A stretch of 64,000 nucleotides of DNA from Dermatemys mawii (GCA_007922305.1 ML677366.1:10223433-10287432); one strand, 5' to 3'; shown: positions 33,681-45,084, counted from the stretch's first letter. Numbers and translations are program-made. Notes: generated by a model from the letters alone, not told the origin.

Positions 33681-33943
33681 CAGTGGTCTTCAAACTGGGG
33701 TGTGCACACAGGGGTGTGCGAGGCCTCCCCCAGGGGTGCACGAGACCCCAGCGGCGGCGCTGATCCCTCCCATGAGACCGCCGAACTCCCGGGCAGTCTA
33801 TTTTTGTACCGCCGAAATGCCGCCACGGAAAGTGGAAGCTTCCGCTTTCTGCGGCAGCATTTTGGCGGACATACGCCCCAGGGGCCGCGTGAGTTTTTCC
33901 TCCGCGAAAAGGGGCCGCGGAGGAAAAACTTTGAAGACCACTG
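33681..33943. mobile_element. 263-bp non-autonomous hAT-type element
   Basis: The ends CAGTGGTCTTCAAA and TTTGAAGACCACTG are perfect 14-bp inverted repeats with an identical 8-bp duplication CCTTAGAG (33673-33680 and 33944-33951). The interior is GC-rich with complementary segments (CGGAAAGTGGAAGCTTCCGC, TTTTCCTCCGCGAAAAGGGGCCGCGGAGGAAAAACT), so the RNA or single strand would fold. Perfect flanks suggest a relatively young insertion. Confidence 0.92.
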
Positions 33944-34115
33944 CCTTAGAGAACAATTTAAAAAAAGACATCCAGTGCAATAGTTAGTTAATACAAGATA
34001 AGACAGGCAGGGCAGGTGGGGGAGCTGCATGGTACGTAAGGGATTGGTATGACTGCTCAGAGCTCCAGTACCAAACTGCAGAAAAATCTGAGAGTCTCTG
34101 GAACAACATGATGTC

Positions 34116-34328
34116 ATGGTGGGAGTCTGCTACAGACCACCAGACCAGGGGGATGAGGTAAACGAGGCTTTCTTCCGGCAGCTAACAGAAGTTACTAGAT
34201 CACAGGCCCTGGTTCTCATAGGGGACTTCAATCACCCCAATATTTGCTGGGAAAGCAATACAGCGGTGCACAGACAATTCAGGAAGTTTTTGGAAAGTAT
34301 AGGGACAATTTCCTGGTGTAAGTGCTAG
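34116..34328 (+). pseudogene. CR1 endonuclease-domain fragment
   Basis: The frame reads VGVCYRPPDQGDEVNEAFFRQ, then VLIGDFNHPNICWES. YRPP and GDFNHP are hallmark motifs of the APE-type endonuclease of CR1, which nicks target DNA. The N-terminal half of the domain is missing because of 5' truncation, and the frame breaks near the hAT insertion. Confidence 0.85.
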
Positions 34329-34343
34329 AGGAACCAACTAGGG

Positions 34344-35164
34344 CAGGGGTGGGCAAACTTTTTTGGCCCGAGGGTTGAAAACGTGTATGGAGGGCTGGGT
34401 CAGGGAAGGCTGTGCCTCCGCAAACAGCCCACCCTCGCCCCCCATCCGACCCCCTCCCACTTCCACCTCCTTTAGAATCCCATTCAAACTCTCCTTGTTC
34501 CCTAATTGCCCCCTCCCGAGAACCGCCACCCTAACCACCATCTAAGCCCCTCTGCTCCTTGTCCACTGACTGCCCCCTACAGAGACCCCACACACTAACT
34601 GCCCCCCAGGACCCTACCCACTTCTCAACTCCCCCTGCTCCCCGGCCGGCCCGGCCCCCAACCCCACTGCTGTTTCCTGACAGACCACCCCCCCCCCCGC
34701 GACCCCCATGCCCTATCCACCACACCCCCCATCCCCTTCCCCTGACTGCTTCTTGCCCAGAACCTCCATCCCATCCAAAAGTCCCCGCTACCCTGTCTGC
34801 CCGCAAGACTCCCAGTCCCTTAACCAACACCCGCCCCCCCACGCGCAGACCTTACCACGCTGGTGGCCCTGCCGGTGTAGCACATGCTGCACCGCTCTCC
34901 CGGAGGAGAGGGCAGCCCTGCGCGGCGCGCTAAGCTCGGGAGAGAAGGGGAGGGGACGGGAGCTCAGGCACATTGAGCTTCAGGAGAGCAAGGGAGGGGC
35001 TGGGAGCAGCCTCCTTTGCTGGAGCTCAGCCATGCTGAGCTCCAGAAGAGCGGGGAAGGCGGGGGCAGGCCAGGAGCAGCCTCCCCTGCAGGAGCTCAGG
35101 CAGGCCGGTCTGGACGGTCTCGCAGGCCGGATCTGGCCCGCAGGCCGTAGTTTGCCCACCCCTG
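34344..35164. mobile_element. 821-bp non-autonomous hAT-type element inside CR1
   Basis: The ends CAGGGGTGGGCAAACT and AGTTTGCCCACCCCTG are perfect 16-bp inverted repeats. The flanks are identical octamers AACTAGGG (34336-34343 and 35165-35172). The host CR1 frame resumes after the second octamer. The interior is C-rich low-complexity (34440-34850) and then GC-rich. No transposase frame. Confidence 0.93.
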
Positions 35165-35757
35165 AACTAGGGGAAGAGCTCTTTTTGACCTGCTGCTCAC
35201 AAACAAGGAAGAATTAGTAGGGGAAGCAAAAGTGGATAAGACCCTGGGAGGCAGTGACCATGAGATGGTCGAGTTCAGGATCCTGACACAAGGAAGAAAG
35301 GAGAGCAGCAAAATAAGGACCCTGAACTTCAGAAAAGCAGATTTTGACTCCCTCAGAGAATGATGGGCAGGATCCCCTGGGAGAATAAAAGGAAGGGGCA
35401 AGGAGTCCAGGAGAGCTGGCTATATTTTAAAGAATCCTTATTGAGGTTGCAGGAACAAGCCATCCCAATGTTTAGAAAGAATAGTAAATATGGCAGGCGA
35501 CCAGCTTGGCTGAACAGTGAAATCCTTGTTTATCTTAAAGCACAAAAAAAGAAGTTTACAAGAAGTGGAAGATTGGACAAATGACCAGGGAAGAGTACAA
35601 AAATATTGCTCAGGCATGCAGGACTGAAATCAGGAAGGCCAAATCACACCTGAGTCACAGTTAGCAAGTATGTTAGCAAGTATTCTACAGGTATGTTAGC
35701 AACAAGAAGGTGGTCAGGGAAAATGTGGGCCTCTTACTGAATGGTGGAGGCAAACTA

Positions 35758-35958
35758 CACTGCTACCTCGATATAATGCTGTCCTTGAGAGCCAAAAAAA
35801 TCATACCGCTGTATAGGTGAAACTGCATTATATCGAAGCCTGAAACGCTGACGTGCTGATCCTCTGGAGCGCGCAACCATGCCTGCCTGGAGCACTCCTT
35901 AACCGTGTTATACCAGAATTTGCCTTATATCGAACCACGTTATATCGAGGTAGCAGTG
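35758..35958. mobile_element. 201-bp Tigger/pogo-type MITE inside CR1
   Basis: The ends CACTGCTACCTCGATATAA and TTATATCGAGGTAGCAGTG are perfect 19-bp inverted repeats flanked by TA (35756-35757 and 35959-35960), the target choice of Tc1/mariner-superfamily elements. The interior again reads GCATTATATCGAAG and CCTTATATCGAACC, suggesting longer sub-terminal repeats. Non-coding. Confidence 0.92.
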
Positions 35959-36236
35959 TAGTGACAGGGGATGTGGAAAAAGCAAATGTACTCAATGTTT
36001 CTTTGGCCTCTGCCTTCACAAACAAGGTCAGCTCCCAGACTACTGCACTGGGCAGCACAATATGGGGAGGAGGTGAACAGCCCTCTGTGAAAAAAGAAGT
36101 GCTTCAGGAGCATTTAGAAAAGCTGGATGAGCACAAGTCCATGGGGCCAGATGCACTACATCTGCAGGTACTAAAGGAATTGGTGGATGTGACTGCAGAG
36201 CCATTGGCTATTATCACTGAAAACTCATCATAGCGA

Positions 36237-36605
36237 TTGGGGGAGGTCCCAGGTAACTGGAAACAGTCTAATGAAGTGCTCATCTTTAAGAAAGGGAAGG
36301 AGGAGGATCGAAGAAACTACAGGCCAGTCAGCCTCACCTCGATCCCTGGAAAAATCATGGAGCAGGTCCTCAAGGAATCAATTTTGAAGCACTTTGAGGA
36401 GAGGAAAGTGATCAGGAACAGTAAGCATGGATTCATCAAGGGCAAGTCATGCCTGACTAACCTAACTGCTTTCTATGACAAGATAACTGGCTCTGTGGAT
36501 GAGGGGAAAACAGTGGACATGTTATTCCTTGACTTTAGCAAAGCTTTTGATATGGTCTCCCACAGTATTCTTGCCAGCAAGTTAAAGAAGTATGGGCTGG
36601 ATTAA
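36237..36605 (+). pseudogene. CR1 reverse-transcriptase fragment, N-terminal motifs
   Basis: The 122-codon frame holds VPGNWKQSNEVLIFKKGK, NYRPVSLTSIPGKIMEQ, KHGFIKGKSCLTNL and MLFLDFSKAFD in order. These correspond to early RT motifs, the last carrying a catalytic aspartate (motif A). The preceding frame at 35960-36230 supplies the GPDALHLQVLKELVD segment. A stop ends the frame at GLD just before motif B. Confidence 0.88.
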
Positions 36606-36680
36606 TGGAATATAAGGTGGATAGAAAGCTAGCTAGATCATCAGGCAGTGATCAATGGCTCCATGTCTAGTTGGTAGCCA

Positions 36681-36923
36681 GTGTCAAGCAGAGTGCCCCA
36701 AGGGTCAGATCGGGGGCATGTTTTGTTCAATATCTTCATTAATGATATGGAGGATGGTGTGGACTGCACCCTCAGCAATTTTGCAGATGACACTAAACTT
36801 GGAGGAGTGGTAGATATGCTGGAGGATAGGAATAGAATACAGAGGGACCTAGACATATTAGAGGACTGCGCCAAAAGAAATCCGATGAGGTTCAACAAGG
36901 ACAAATGTAGAGTCCTGCACTAG
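36681..36923 (+). pseudogene. CR1 reverse-transcriptase fragment with catalytic FADD box
   Basis: The frame reads SRVPQGSDRGHVLFNIFIND (usual GVPQGSVLGPVLFNIFIND) followed by NFADDTKLGG. FADD is the catalytic motif C of CR1-clade reverse transcriptases, here intact. A premature stop follows at RVLH*. The rest of the RT and C-terminal region continues in broken frames at 37037-37580. Confidence 0.88.
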
Positions 36924-38569
36924 GACGCACGATTCCCATGCACTGTTACAGACTAGAGACCAAATGGCTGGCAGCAGTTCTGCATAAAAAGACTTAGAGG
37001 TTACAGTGGACGAGAAGCTGGATATGAGTCAACAGTGTGTCGTTGTTGCCAAGAAAGCTAACTGCATTTGGGCTGTATAAGTATGAGCACTGCCAGCAGA
37101 CTGAGGGACGTGCTCGTTCCCCTCTATTCGGCATTGGTACGGCCCCATCTGGAGTACTGTGTCCAGTTTTGGGCCCCACACTACAAAAAGGATATGGAAA
37201 AATTGGAGAGAGTCCAGCAGAGGGCAACAAAAATGATTAGGAGGCTGAAGAACATGATTTATGAGGAGACACTGAGGGAACTGGGATAATTTGGTCTACA
37301 GAAGAGAACAATGAGAAGGGATTTGATAGCTGCTTTCAACTACCTGAAAGGGGGTTCCAAAGGAGATGTATCTAGACTGTTCTCAGTGGTAGCAGATGAT
37401 AAAAGCAGGAGTAATGGTCTCAAGTTGCAGTGGGGGAGCTTTAAGTTGGATATTAGAAAAAACTTTTTCATTAGGAGGGTGGTGAAGAACTGCAATGGGT
37501 TCCCTAGGGAGGTGCTGGAATCTCCTTCCTTAGTGGTTTTTAAGGTCAGGCTTGACAAAGCCCTGGCTGGGATGATTTAGTTGGGGATTGGTCCTGCTTT
37601 GAGCAGGGGGTTGGACTAGGTCACCTCCTGAGGTCCCTTCCAACCCTGATATTCTATTATTCTGTTCTAATTAGTGCTTCCTGTATCATCACAGTTATCA
37701 ACCAACACCCTCATCTCCCAAGAAAATGCTGAGGGAACTAGTATGCCCTGAATGCAAATCTGGACCTGGAGAGCCAATTCCAAAGGCCACAACAACAACA
37801 AAATTATTGCCCTACCTCCTCCTATTTGAAGCAGGGTCAGTTTGCTCTTGCTACTCAAAGGACTGTAAATATGACATAGTATGATATGAGAAGCAGTTCG
37901 CAAATAGTCATGACCAAATCATTTTGATCAAATCCAACATCTTAATCATTACCCAGAAGTCAGCTGGTAGAGAAGGCAGATCACATTACACATTATAATA
38001 TGCTTTCTGCAAGAAACACCACAGTGACAGGTTCAAAAGTGGCTCTATAGAGCAGAATGTTATTAGCTGAATGAAGACACCACAACCAGTATTTCCTCAT
38101 TCATTTTCCTAACAGTCCCATAAACATGATGAACTGAAGGGATGGCAGGATAGTACTATGTGGAACGCCAATATTGAGACATTGGAACAACTGAGCAATT
38201 GCAAAAAATTCCCTAATGGCGGACAGAGCTGTCCATAGGGACCTGGGGCAGCACGGGGCCAACAGCTGGGAGGCTTTGGGACTTCCAAGAGCGAAGCAGA
38301 TCAAAGCAAGCATATCTACCACACTGAGGAGATTTAAACTTCAAGACTCCTTTTATGAAATAGAAAGGGAGGTGGATATTTTTTGCTGTTTTTAAAATGA
38401 AATAGGCTGGTAGTGTTGTTTTTAAATGATTATGAAGAACAAGTTTAAGCTTTGTTGTAACTTGCATTGTTTGCCTGGACTGCTCAAGACCTGAATGCTT
38501 GTGTAGGAGGAACTCTTTGAGTTGACTTCTTAAATACCTTCATTCCGTTTCACATCTGATACTCCTTGA

Positions 38570-39072
38570 TGAAACATAAGAGCCAGATCTGTCAGTATGG
38601 GGAAGATGATGAAGGTTACATGCCACCCCTGTGTCAGCGTGCCCCCGCCATGGGTGCCTCCCTTTTTTCCCCTGTGGGCCCCCCCCACTTTTCTGGCAGT
38701 GCCCCCCCCAGGTCTTGGGGGGTGTGGGGGCTTTGCCCCCGCAACCCTTTTTTCTACTGGCAACTCTGATAGGAGCCTTGTCTTATAACAGGCTTAACCA
38801 AAAGTGATACAAGCTACAAAAGTGAGTTCTTGGAAGAGTATTGCCATTTCATACTGTAATAAAAATACTGTAATGATAAAGAATAATTAATAAATAGCAT
38901 GTATTAAGCATGTCATAAAAACAAATTTTATATTTCCAAGATCACCGCTTTTATAATTTTAGCTGAGGTAAGGGAGAAAATCCATGGAAATATTCATTTT
39001 CAGGAGGGGATTCATGAAACTTAACATTTCAGTGAAAGTGGTTCAACGGTTATTAAAGTTTGGGAACCACTG
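38570..39072. mobile_element. hAT-type fragment with right end GTTTGGGAACCACTG
   Basis: The block ends AAAGTTTGGGAACCACTG, the reverse of the common hAT terminus CAGTGGTTCCCAAACTTT. The left part holds homopolymer-rich C runs (38640-38710). No convincing left end or octamer was found, so two repeats may abut. Confidence 0.45.
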
Positions 39073-41397
39073 ATCTACACCATCTGGTGATCAGTACTGG
39101 AGGCAGCTGACTGATCTAATGAATCAGCATGAACACCCGATTTTCATCTATCACCAATAGGAGATCAAACAACAGAGTCTGCATACTATATCCAGGCCTA
39201 AAACTGAACTAACTGGTGACAACTTCCACACTAGGTATTCTGACACTACACGCCATATTCTTCGTAGAAATATTGTTATATACGATTATAGCATATGATT
39301 TCTTTTGTGCAAAATAAGCCATATGAGATATCATTGGAAAGGTTATAATTTGCTGAATACGATTATCCTATTTGCATGCATGTATCATTTTTGTATCTTA
39401 AGTTAGGAATATTGACTACACATCTGTTTGCCCCTTGGGAACGGCCACCATACAGAATACAATGACTAGCTGGGGACAAGTCAACAGACCACTAGAGAGA
39501 ACAGTAAGTGTCTGAAGATGCTAATCTCCCACCTTCCTGGGGGCTGCGGGAAGGATGGCCAACACATCCTCTGCTGGTGCTGCTTCCCGCAGTCTCCATT
39601 GCACATGCCCCCATATATACACACCTAGCTTCACCCAAGTGAGAAGTTCTACAGATCTGGGTTCTCAACAATACAAGGGGTTATTTAAATCCCCAACTCC
39701 TGAAAAAGAAAATCAGAAGGTTTTATTTTTAGTGAAATGTTGATTTCACAGAAAAATAGTTTTTGTGACTATTATATAGCAGTGAAAAATAGAAGAAAAT
39801 GAGAGCCTGGAGAAGGGACAGCATACCTGAAGGTCTGAGAAAAACAAAGGCAAAAAAAGGAAGAGAGGAAATTAAGAGCATTTTAGCATGTTTCATCCTC
39901 CTTCGGTAAACCATGCCTTCCTCTGATCCACAAAAGCAGATGATTAGACAAAGCTGCTACCAAGAAAGAGGCTGTGTGACTGCACATGGTACTGAAGAAC
40001 AAGAATCTGGAGTCTGCTCCTAAACTTAGCTTGCCACACAAGAGTGACAAGCTGAGACTGATAAAGACTGACATCCTAGTAATAGACCAATAATTCAACA
40101 GATTGTACTGAAGTTGTTATGACATACATAAGGCCTGAAGGGACGGCACCACCTTGCCAACACTTACTGCATGGTCATTGCTTGCTGCAAAACTTCAGAT
40201 GCTTCTAAGAAGCTACTTTTAAGGGGAAGAGGGAAATAAATCAGCTAGGAGTAGACTAAAACTAAAGCATTATACACAAACAGCACTGTTGGAAAAACTC
40301 TGAAAAAATTTACTACTTACCAGCACAAGCTTTCCTCCATAACCGCCCTTTACACCGAGTCTACATTAAAAGCATGATCTTGTTTACACTGAAGGCAAGG
40401 ACACATTCCCACTGACTTTAGTGTTTAAACCCTAAGCAGTAATCTCATGAGAATCATTACTTACCTGATCAAGTTGACTGGGTAATTATCTTATCTGGGC
40501 AGCATTCAAGTAAGGGAAATTTCATTAGTTTAGTTAGTTGGAAATTGGTTGCTTACATAGCTAAATGCAAGAGATGCTGGGGGAAAACATAGCACTGAAT
40601 CTGATCCAGGTATAGTAATAATTAACTTGACTGACATGAGAGGTAATGCAACAAACCCTTTAATAGCTTACTGTTCACTAGACAAAGAGAGGCAATGTTC
40701 AAATGCATAAATGCCAGTCCCTAACCCCTATTGACTTTCAGTGGGAGGAGATGCTAGAAACTGTTATTTGTGCCTGTAAAAATCTCCTCAGGCTGTTTAA
40801 TCAACAGTGTCTTAAATTAAAAATAACAAAAAACAAAACAAAACTCTGCAGCTTCTCTCACACTATAAATAATTGTAAGAGTGTTCTAAAGCTCAAAAAA
40901 ATTAAAATTTCCACCAAAGCAATATGACCATTGAAAAACTGTCTTATATTCCAACAGTTTTTTCTTTCCACAGTCCCTGCAAATCCACATTATGGCTGCT
41001 GAATTTGTTTTCAGGTGACAGTTTACACGTGATTATCATATCATATATGATAAGCTGTTTTGTAATATTTTTCCTAAAACCACAAACGATAATGGCAATG
41101 AAACCCTAAGATTTTCCCATCTATTAGTTCTGACAACTGAGCTAAATCATTAGGAAGCATCTGAGGTAGGATTCCCACAATTTAATACGCTGCAATATGC
41201 CAATAATAAAAGTGATCATTTCTAGTTCTGAGTGCACTGGAAGTAGCTTTACTATGCAGTGTGCTAAAAGTGACTGGCATGCATTAAAATAAGGGAACTA
41301 GTAGATGCCCTGACTTCAGGGGACATTGTAGGTAGTAATTCTTCTGAAAAATTAGACCATTTCTATTTCAGAGACAGTAGAGGGGCTTGGGAGGATT
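39073..41397. other. Unassigned DNA in the probable first intron
   Basis: Mostly unique AT-rich sequence with no frame above 75 codons and no recognised repeat. Nothing assigned. Confidence 0.55.
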
Positions 41398-41665
41398 AAG
41401 GCCTTTTCTTCACAAAAAAACTACACTGGTTTTAACCAAAGTCAGTTTTGTTACACTAGTGTACACCTGTGCTAGTGCTCTTTTTCTGGTTTAAAACAGG
41501 CTTAGTTTTGGTTTATCTAAAGCTGATTAGGAATCAGTTTAAGTTAAACCAAAATAAGGCCACTTCTAACCTAAATAAGAGTCCACATAAGAGTTTGCAT
41601 TTTTTTAGCTACATCTAATTTAAAACTGATTTCTGTTAAATTGGTTCTCTCTCGCAAAGATAAGG
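41398..41665. mobile_element. Old MITE-like copy
   Basis: AAGGCCTTTTCTTCACAAAAAAACTACACTGGTTTTAACC at the left, and a long AT-rich body with TTTAAACC/GGTTTAA-type palindromes (AAGTTAAACCAAAATAAGG, GTTAAATTGG), resemble reptile MITEs of the 'GGCTTGTCTACAC' type. Ends eroded. Confidence 0.4.
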
Positions 41666-41689
41666 TTTAATTTTAGTCACCCAAGCCTG

Positions 41690-41765
41690 AAAATGTTTGC
41701 CTAAGTGACTTGACCAAAGTCCCACAGGAGGAGGACCCAGTCCCATGCCTTCATCTCTAACATCT
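41690..41765 (+). repeat. MIR core fragment
   Basis: CCTAAGTGACTTGACCAAAGTCCCACAGGAGGAGG matches the MIR stretch 'AAGTGACTTGCCCAAGGTCACACAGG', read on this strand as the reverse of the SINE. Short and diverged. Confidence 0.5.
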
Positions 41766-42649
41766 ATTGATGAAACCTGCTATGAAGGGGTCAAGTATTA
41801 TTGTTACCGGGCCAAAAGTCAAGATATATGATTGCCAAAGTTCAGCAAGCACCCAGAAAACTGCACTCTGCCACAGCTAAATAATAATTCCCTTTAAAAC
41901 CCAGCCTGCTATTATTTTAAAGAGCATTCATTTTGTAGTTAACAGAAAACAAAGGTAGCATTCACAGTAACAAAACAGATGCCGATGAACAATATAAGAT
42001 GCATTAATAACCCAGCAGGGAGAGGGCTGGATGTGGGGAAGAGAAATGCTTACGATGGATTACCAGCAACAGGAAGTGAAATTTGTCCTGGAGTATGTAA
42101 CAACAGGAGATTTGATAGCACTAGATTACCAGTTAGTTAATGGGTGGGAAGGGAGATGTGATGTTTGCCAACTGTTGTCCGTCCAAAGTTCACAACTGCA
42201 TGATTTGCTTTAACAAATACAATCTGATTACTACATTTGTCTCTTTAACATTTACATTTCAACCCAGTCATCATTATTTGGCTTTCAAATGTTGCTCCAG
42301 CCATACAGATTTCCCAACAGTCACAGTGAAGCCTGTAATCTGAGTATTAGCCATGGGTTTTCCGCTTGGTGTTCCTAAGCAAATCAGTTGCCAAACCTGC
42401 TGTTTGAAAAGGATCTGATGAGGTTTGATAATGTGGGAGGACAAGAGGAAGCCAGTGTCCTGGTTTAATAACCAAGTACTAGTGAGTAGCTGTGCTCCGC
42501 ACCTGAGTGCGCCAAGGGAAATGAAGCAGAGGGAAATCCCATTCATTACAGAAAAGGACCTGAGGTTTCCCCCGTTCATTACAACTCCCATGGTCTGTCA
42601 TTCACTCAGGTAGGGGGACAAACTTTACAGAAGAAGCCCTATGCACAAC

Positions 42650-42959
42650 AGCACCTTGCTTCTGCCACCTCCTCTCCCCAAGCACCCACCCCTATGCACA
42701 TCCCTCCACCTTCCCCCAGTGCACCCTATGCCACTACTCCCCACCTTCCTCTCATCTACACCCAGTACCCACCCCTCCTCACTCCCCCATCTCCCAATAC
42801 CCCATCCCCCACCTTCCCCCAATGCATTCAGAGCCAACACCTCCCCTCCCCACCTTCCTCTCAAGTACAGCAATTAGTGCCTCATCTTCCCCCCAGGGCC
42901 CCTCTTCCCTCCACGTACACTCAGTACCCACCTTCCCCCAAAACCCCTCAAAGCACCCA
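42650..42959. repeat. C-rich pyrimidine minisatellite-like tract
   Basis: One strand is almost all C, T and A, with degenerate units built around CCCACCTTCC, CCCAGTGCACCC and CAGTACCCACC, every 30-60 bases. The same wording (CAGTGCACCCC) resumes after the gap at 43360, so the gap probably lies within this array. Strand-asymmetric C-rich DNA beside a CpG island is a common cause of assembly breaks. Confidence 0.7.
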
Positions 42960-43359
42960 NNNNNNNNNNNNNNNNNNNNNNNNNNNNNNNNNNNNNNNNN
43001 NNNNNNNNNNNNNNNNNNNNNNNNNNNNNNNNNNNNNNNNNNNNNNNNNNNNNNNNNNNNNNNNNNNNNNNNNNNNNNNNNNNNNNNNNNNNNNNNNNNN
43101 NNNNNNNNNNNNNNNNNNNNNNNNNNNNNNNNNNNNNNNNNNNNNNNNNNNNNNNNNNNNNNNNNNNNNNNNNNNNNNNNNNNNNNNNNNNNNNNNNNNN
43201 NNNNNNNNNNNNNNNNNNNNNNNNNNNNNNNNNNNNNNNNNNNNNNNNNNNNNNNNNNNNNNNNNNNNNNNNNNNNNNNNNNNNNNNNNNNNNNNNNNNN
43301 NNNNNNNNNNNNNNNNNNNNNNNNNNNNNNNNNNNNNNNNNNNNNNNNNNNNNNNNNNN
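42960..43359. other. Assembly gap (400 N)
   Basis: A run of exactly 400 N lies between a C-rich minisatellite and the CpG island. A round size suggests an estimated or placeholder gap. Open frames that cross it are artefacts. Confidence 0.99.
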
Positions 43360-43369
43360 TCAGTGCACC

Positions 43370-43720
43370 CCACAGTCCTTCTTCCCTCACCCCGGCTCTG
43401 ACCTTCAGCTTCACGCGGCCGGGTCCGGGGTCCCGCCGTGTGTCCGTCCCAGCGCCGCGCTGCCCGCGCCCGACGGAGCCGCTCTCTTACGGGCTGCGGC
43501 GTCCCGGGCTCCGCTCCCCCGGCAGCCGCTTCCTCGCCGACACTCGCAGGGGAGGAGCCCGGCCAGCGCCGCGGCTTCCAGGAGCCTCCGCCGTGAGCTG
43601 GGGGGAAGTCGAGCCGCCGCAGTGTCCCGAGGAGCCGGGAAATCCCAGTGTCCCGGGCAGCCCGGCAGTGCCAGCCCGCCGGGGAACCCCACTCCGGGCT
43701 AGACGCTTCCCGTGGACCTG
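43370..43720 (-). promoter_or_regulatory. CpG island, candidate MCTP2 promoter and non-coding first exon
   Basis: This block is strongly GC-rich and dense in CpG, unlike the AT-rich, CpG-poor DNA on either side, as expected for an unmethylated vertebrate promoter. On the minus strand a plausible donor, CAGCCC|GTAAGAG, has GT at 43490-43489, so a non-coding exon could end at 43491. The next acceptor in that direction with matching evidence is at 15704, about 28 kb away, which fits the long first intron of a vertebrate gene. No TATA box was seen. A plus-strand gene cannot be excluded, because a weaker plus-strand donor (GCC|GTGAGC) sits near 43591. Assignment to MCTP2 is inference. Confidence 0.6.
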
Positions 43721-43960
43721 CGGGGGAGGGAGAGTCTGGTGCGGGGTGGGGGAAGTTTGATACAAATAACAGGAGATCGATCCGATTCCGGAGCCCTCCC
43801 TTAACAATGGACAGTCAGGGACCGCAGGGTGGAAAAGTTGGGGCCAAGCAGCCGGATGGTTGTCATTAGGCCAGGCTGTGGTTTGATATCCTTTCAAAGG
43901 AGAAGGTTGATCTGGGTTGACTGCTTTTTGTCCATTTAAAATGCGGCAGTTGCAGGAAAC

Positions 43961-43977
43961 GGGGGGGGGGGGGGGGG
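43961..43977. repeat. (G)17 homopolymer
   Basis: Seventeen consecutive G residues lie just downstream (plus-strand sense) of the CpG island. The exact length is likely to be polymorphic or a sequencing estimate. Confidence 0.9.
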
Positions 43978-44454
43978 TCAGACAATCATTCTTTAATGAC
44001 AGGCGTTGAGATTCGTGAAGATGAAGGTTTATAACGGTGAACGCACAACTTGTCATCCCATGTCACAATATACAGCGAAGATCCTTAAATCAAATTCTCA
44101 GGCGTTCTCAAGCAGCCTTTTTCGTCCTTTGCCAGCCAATCTGTATGTTTCTGTTAACATCCATGGAAATATTTTTTTGTTGGTTTGCGTGCAGATGCTG
44201 AGATCTACTTTTATGGACATTTACCGATAAAAATTGAATCCTTCCAAGCCTAGTTATAATGCTGGTAAAAGAAACATAATTTAGTAATATCATTATAAAG
44301 ATCACTAATGAAAAACATTAACAAACACTAATATGTCCTCAACACATATCAAAGTAATAATGTTTTTGTTTTTAAAAAAGCCACTTTTGTTTCTAATAGT
44401 TGTAAAAATAGACAAGTGTAACCATGCATAGCATTTCTGTAGTATTTTTCAGGC

Positions 44455-44710
44455 CTTCAGGTATGTCGACACTATGGCCCCTACAGCACTATAGCTCTCG
44501 CTGTAGTGCCATTGTGTAGACACTTCTTAAATCAATGGAAGGGGTTTTCCATCAAAGTAGTGAATCCATTTTTCCGAGAGGCAGTAGCTAGGTGGACTAA
44601 AGAATTCTTCAGTAGACCTATCCACCCCTAGAGCAAGGGTTACATCAACATTACTACTTCAAATTTTTTCACAGTCGTCCTGAGCAATATAGCTAGGACG
44701 ATCTAATTTT
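44455..44710. mobile_element. MITE-like copy (TCGACACTA family)
   Basis: It starts CAGGTATGTCGACACTATGGCCCCTACAGCACTATAGC, as in a group of turtle MITEs with GTCTACACTA termini. It contains CCATTGTGTAGACAC and TAGTAGACCTATCCACCCCTAGAGC-like wording. The right end is uncertain. Confidence 0.5.
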
Positions 44711-44914
44711 TAAAGGTAGAGTAGGCCTCTTTCTCGCTTGCCCTATCTCTTGGGTAGATTTTCATCAGGGCAAAATGGGGTGTAATGCACAGTATTATCA
44801 TTCTAAACTGATAACACTTAACAAACGCTTTGCTCTAGTGTAAGTCACTATGCAAGATGCAGGGCAAGGGGGAATCAAGCACTGTATCCTCAGTGGAAAT
44901 ATAGATGCTAACTA

Positions 44915-45080
44915 AGGGCTTGTCTAAAGTAGGGAAATTTGCGCTGGTGTAACTTGGTGCAAATGACTAATGTAAACACACTACACCAGTGACAAGCAGG
45001 GCTTGTATAGTGAATCTACTGCGGAGGTTTTGCAAGGTAGCTACATCAGTGCAAAAATCCCTCTTGTAACAACAGTGCCC
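44915..45080. mobile_element. MITE-like copy
   Basis: GGGCTTGTCTAAAGTAGGGAAATTTGCGCTGGTGTAACTTGG begins like the TCTACAC-ended MITE family and has palindromic CTACACCAGTG / GCTGGTGTAAC. The right end is unclear. Confidence 0.45.
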
Positions 45081-45084
45081 CAGT

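Larger units (their letters stand above)
33995..37665 (+). mobile_element. CR1 LINE (turtle type), 5'-truncated, with two nested insertions
   Basis: The segments at 33995-34343, 35165-35757 and 35959-37665 together form about 2.6 kb of one CR1 in the sense direction. They contain the second half of the endonuclease domain, the linker, the reverse transcriptase, and the 3' end GAGGTCCCTTCCAACCCTGATATTCTATTATTCTG with the degenerate terminal repeat typical of CR1. The wording matches the dominant CR1 of turtles, my main taxonomic clue. Many stops and small deletions show that it is dead. It is interrupted by the hAT at 34344-35164 and the Tigger MITE at 35758-35958. Confidence 0.92.

Noticed and set aside
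42694..43760. Frames of 211-312 codons crossing the gap
   Set aside because: Most of each frame is N, and the flanks are minisatellite and CpG island.
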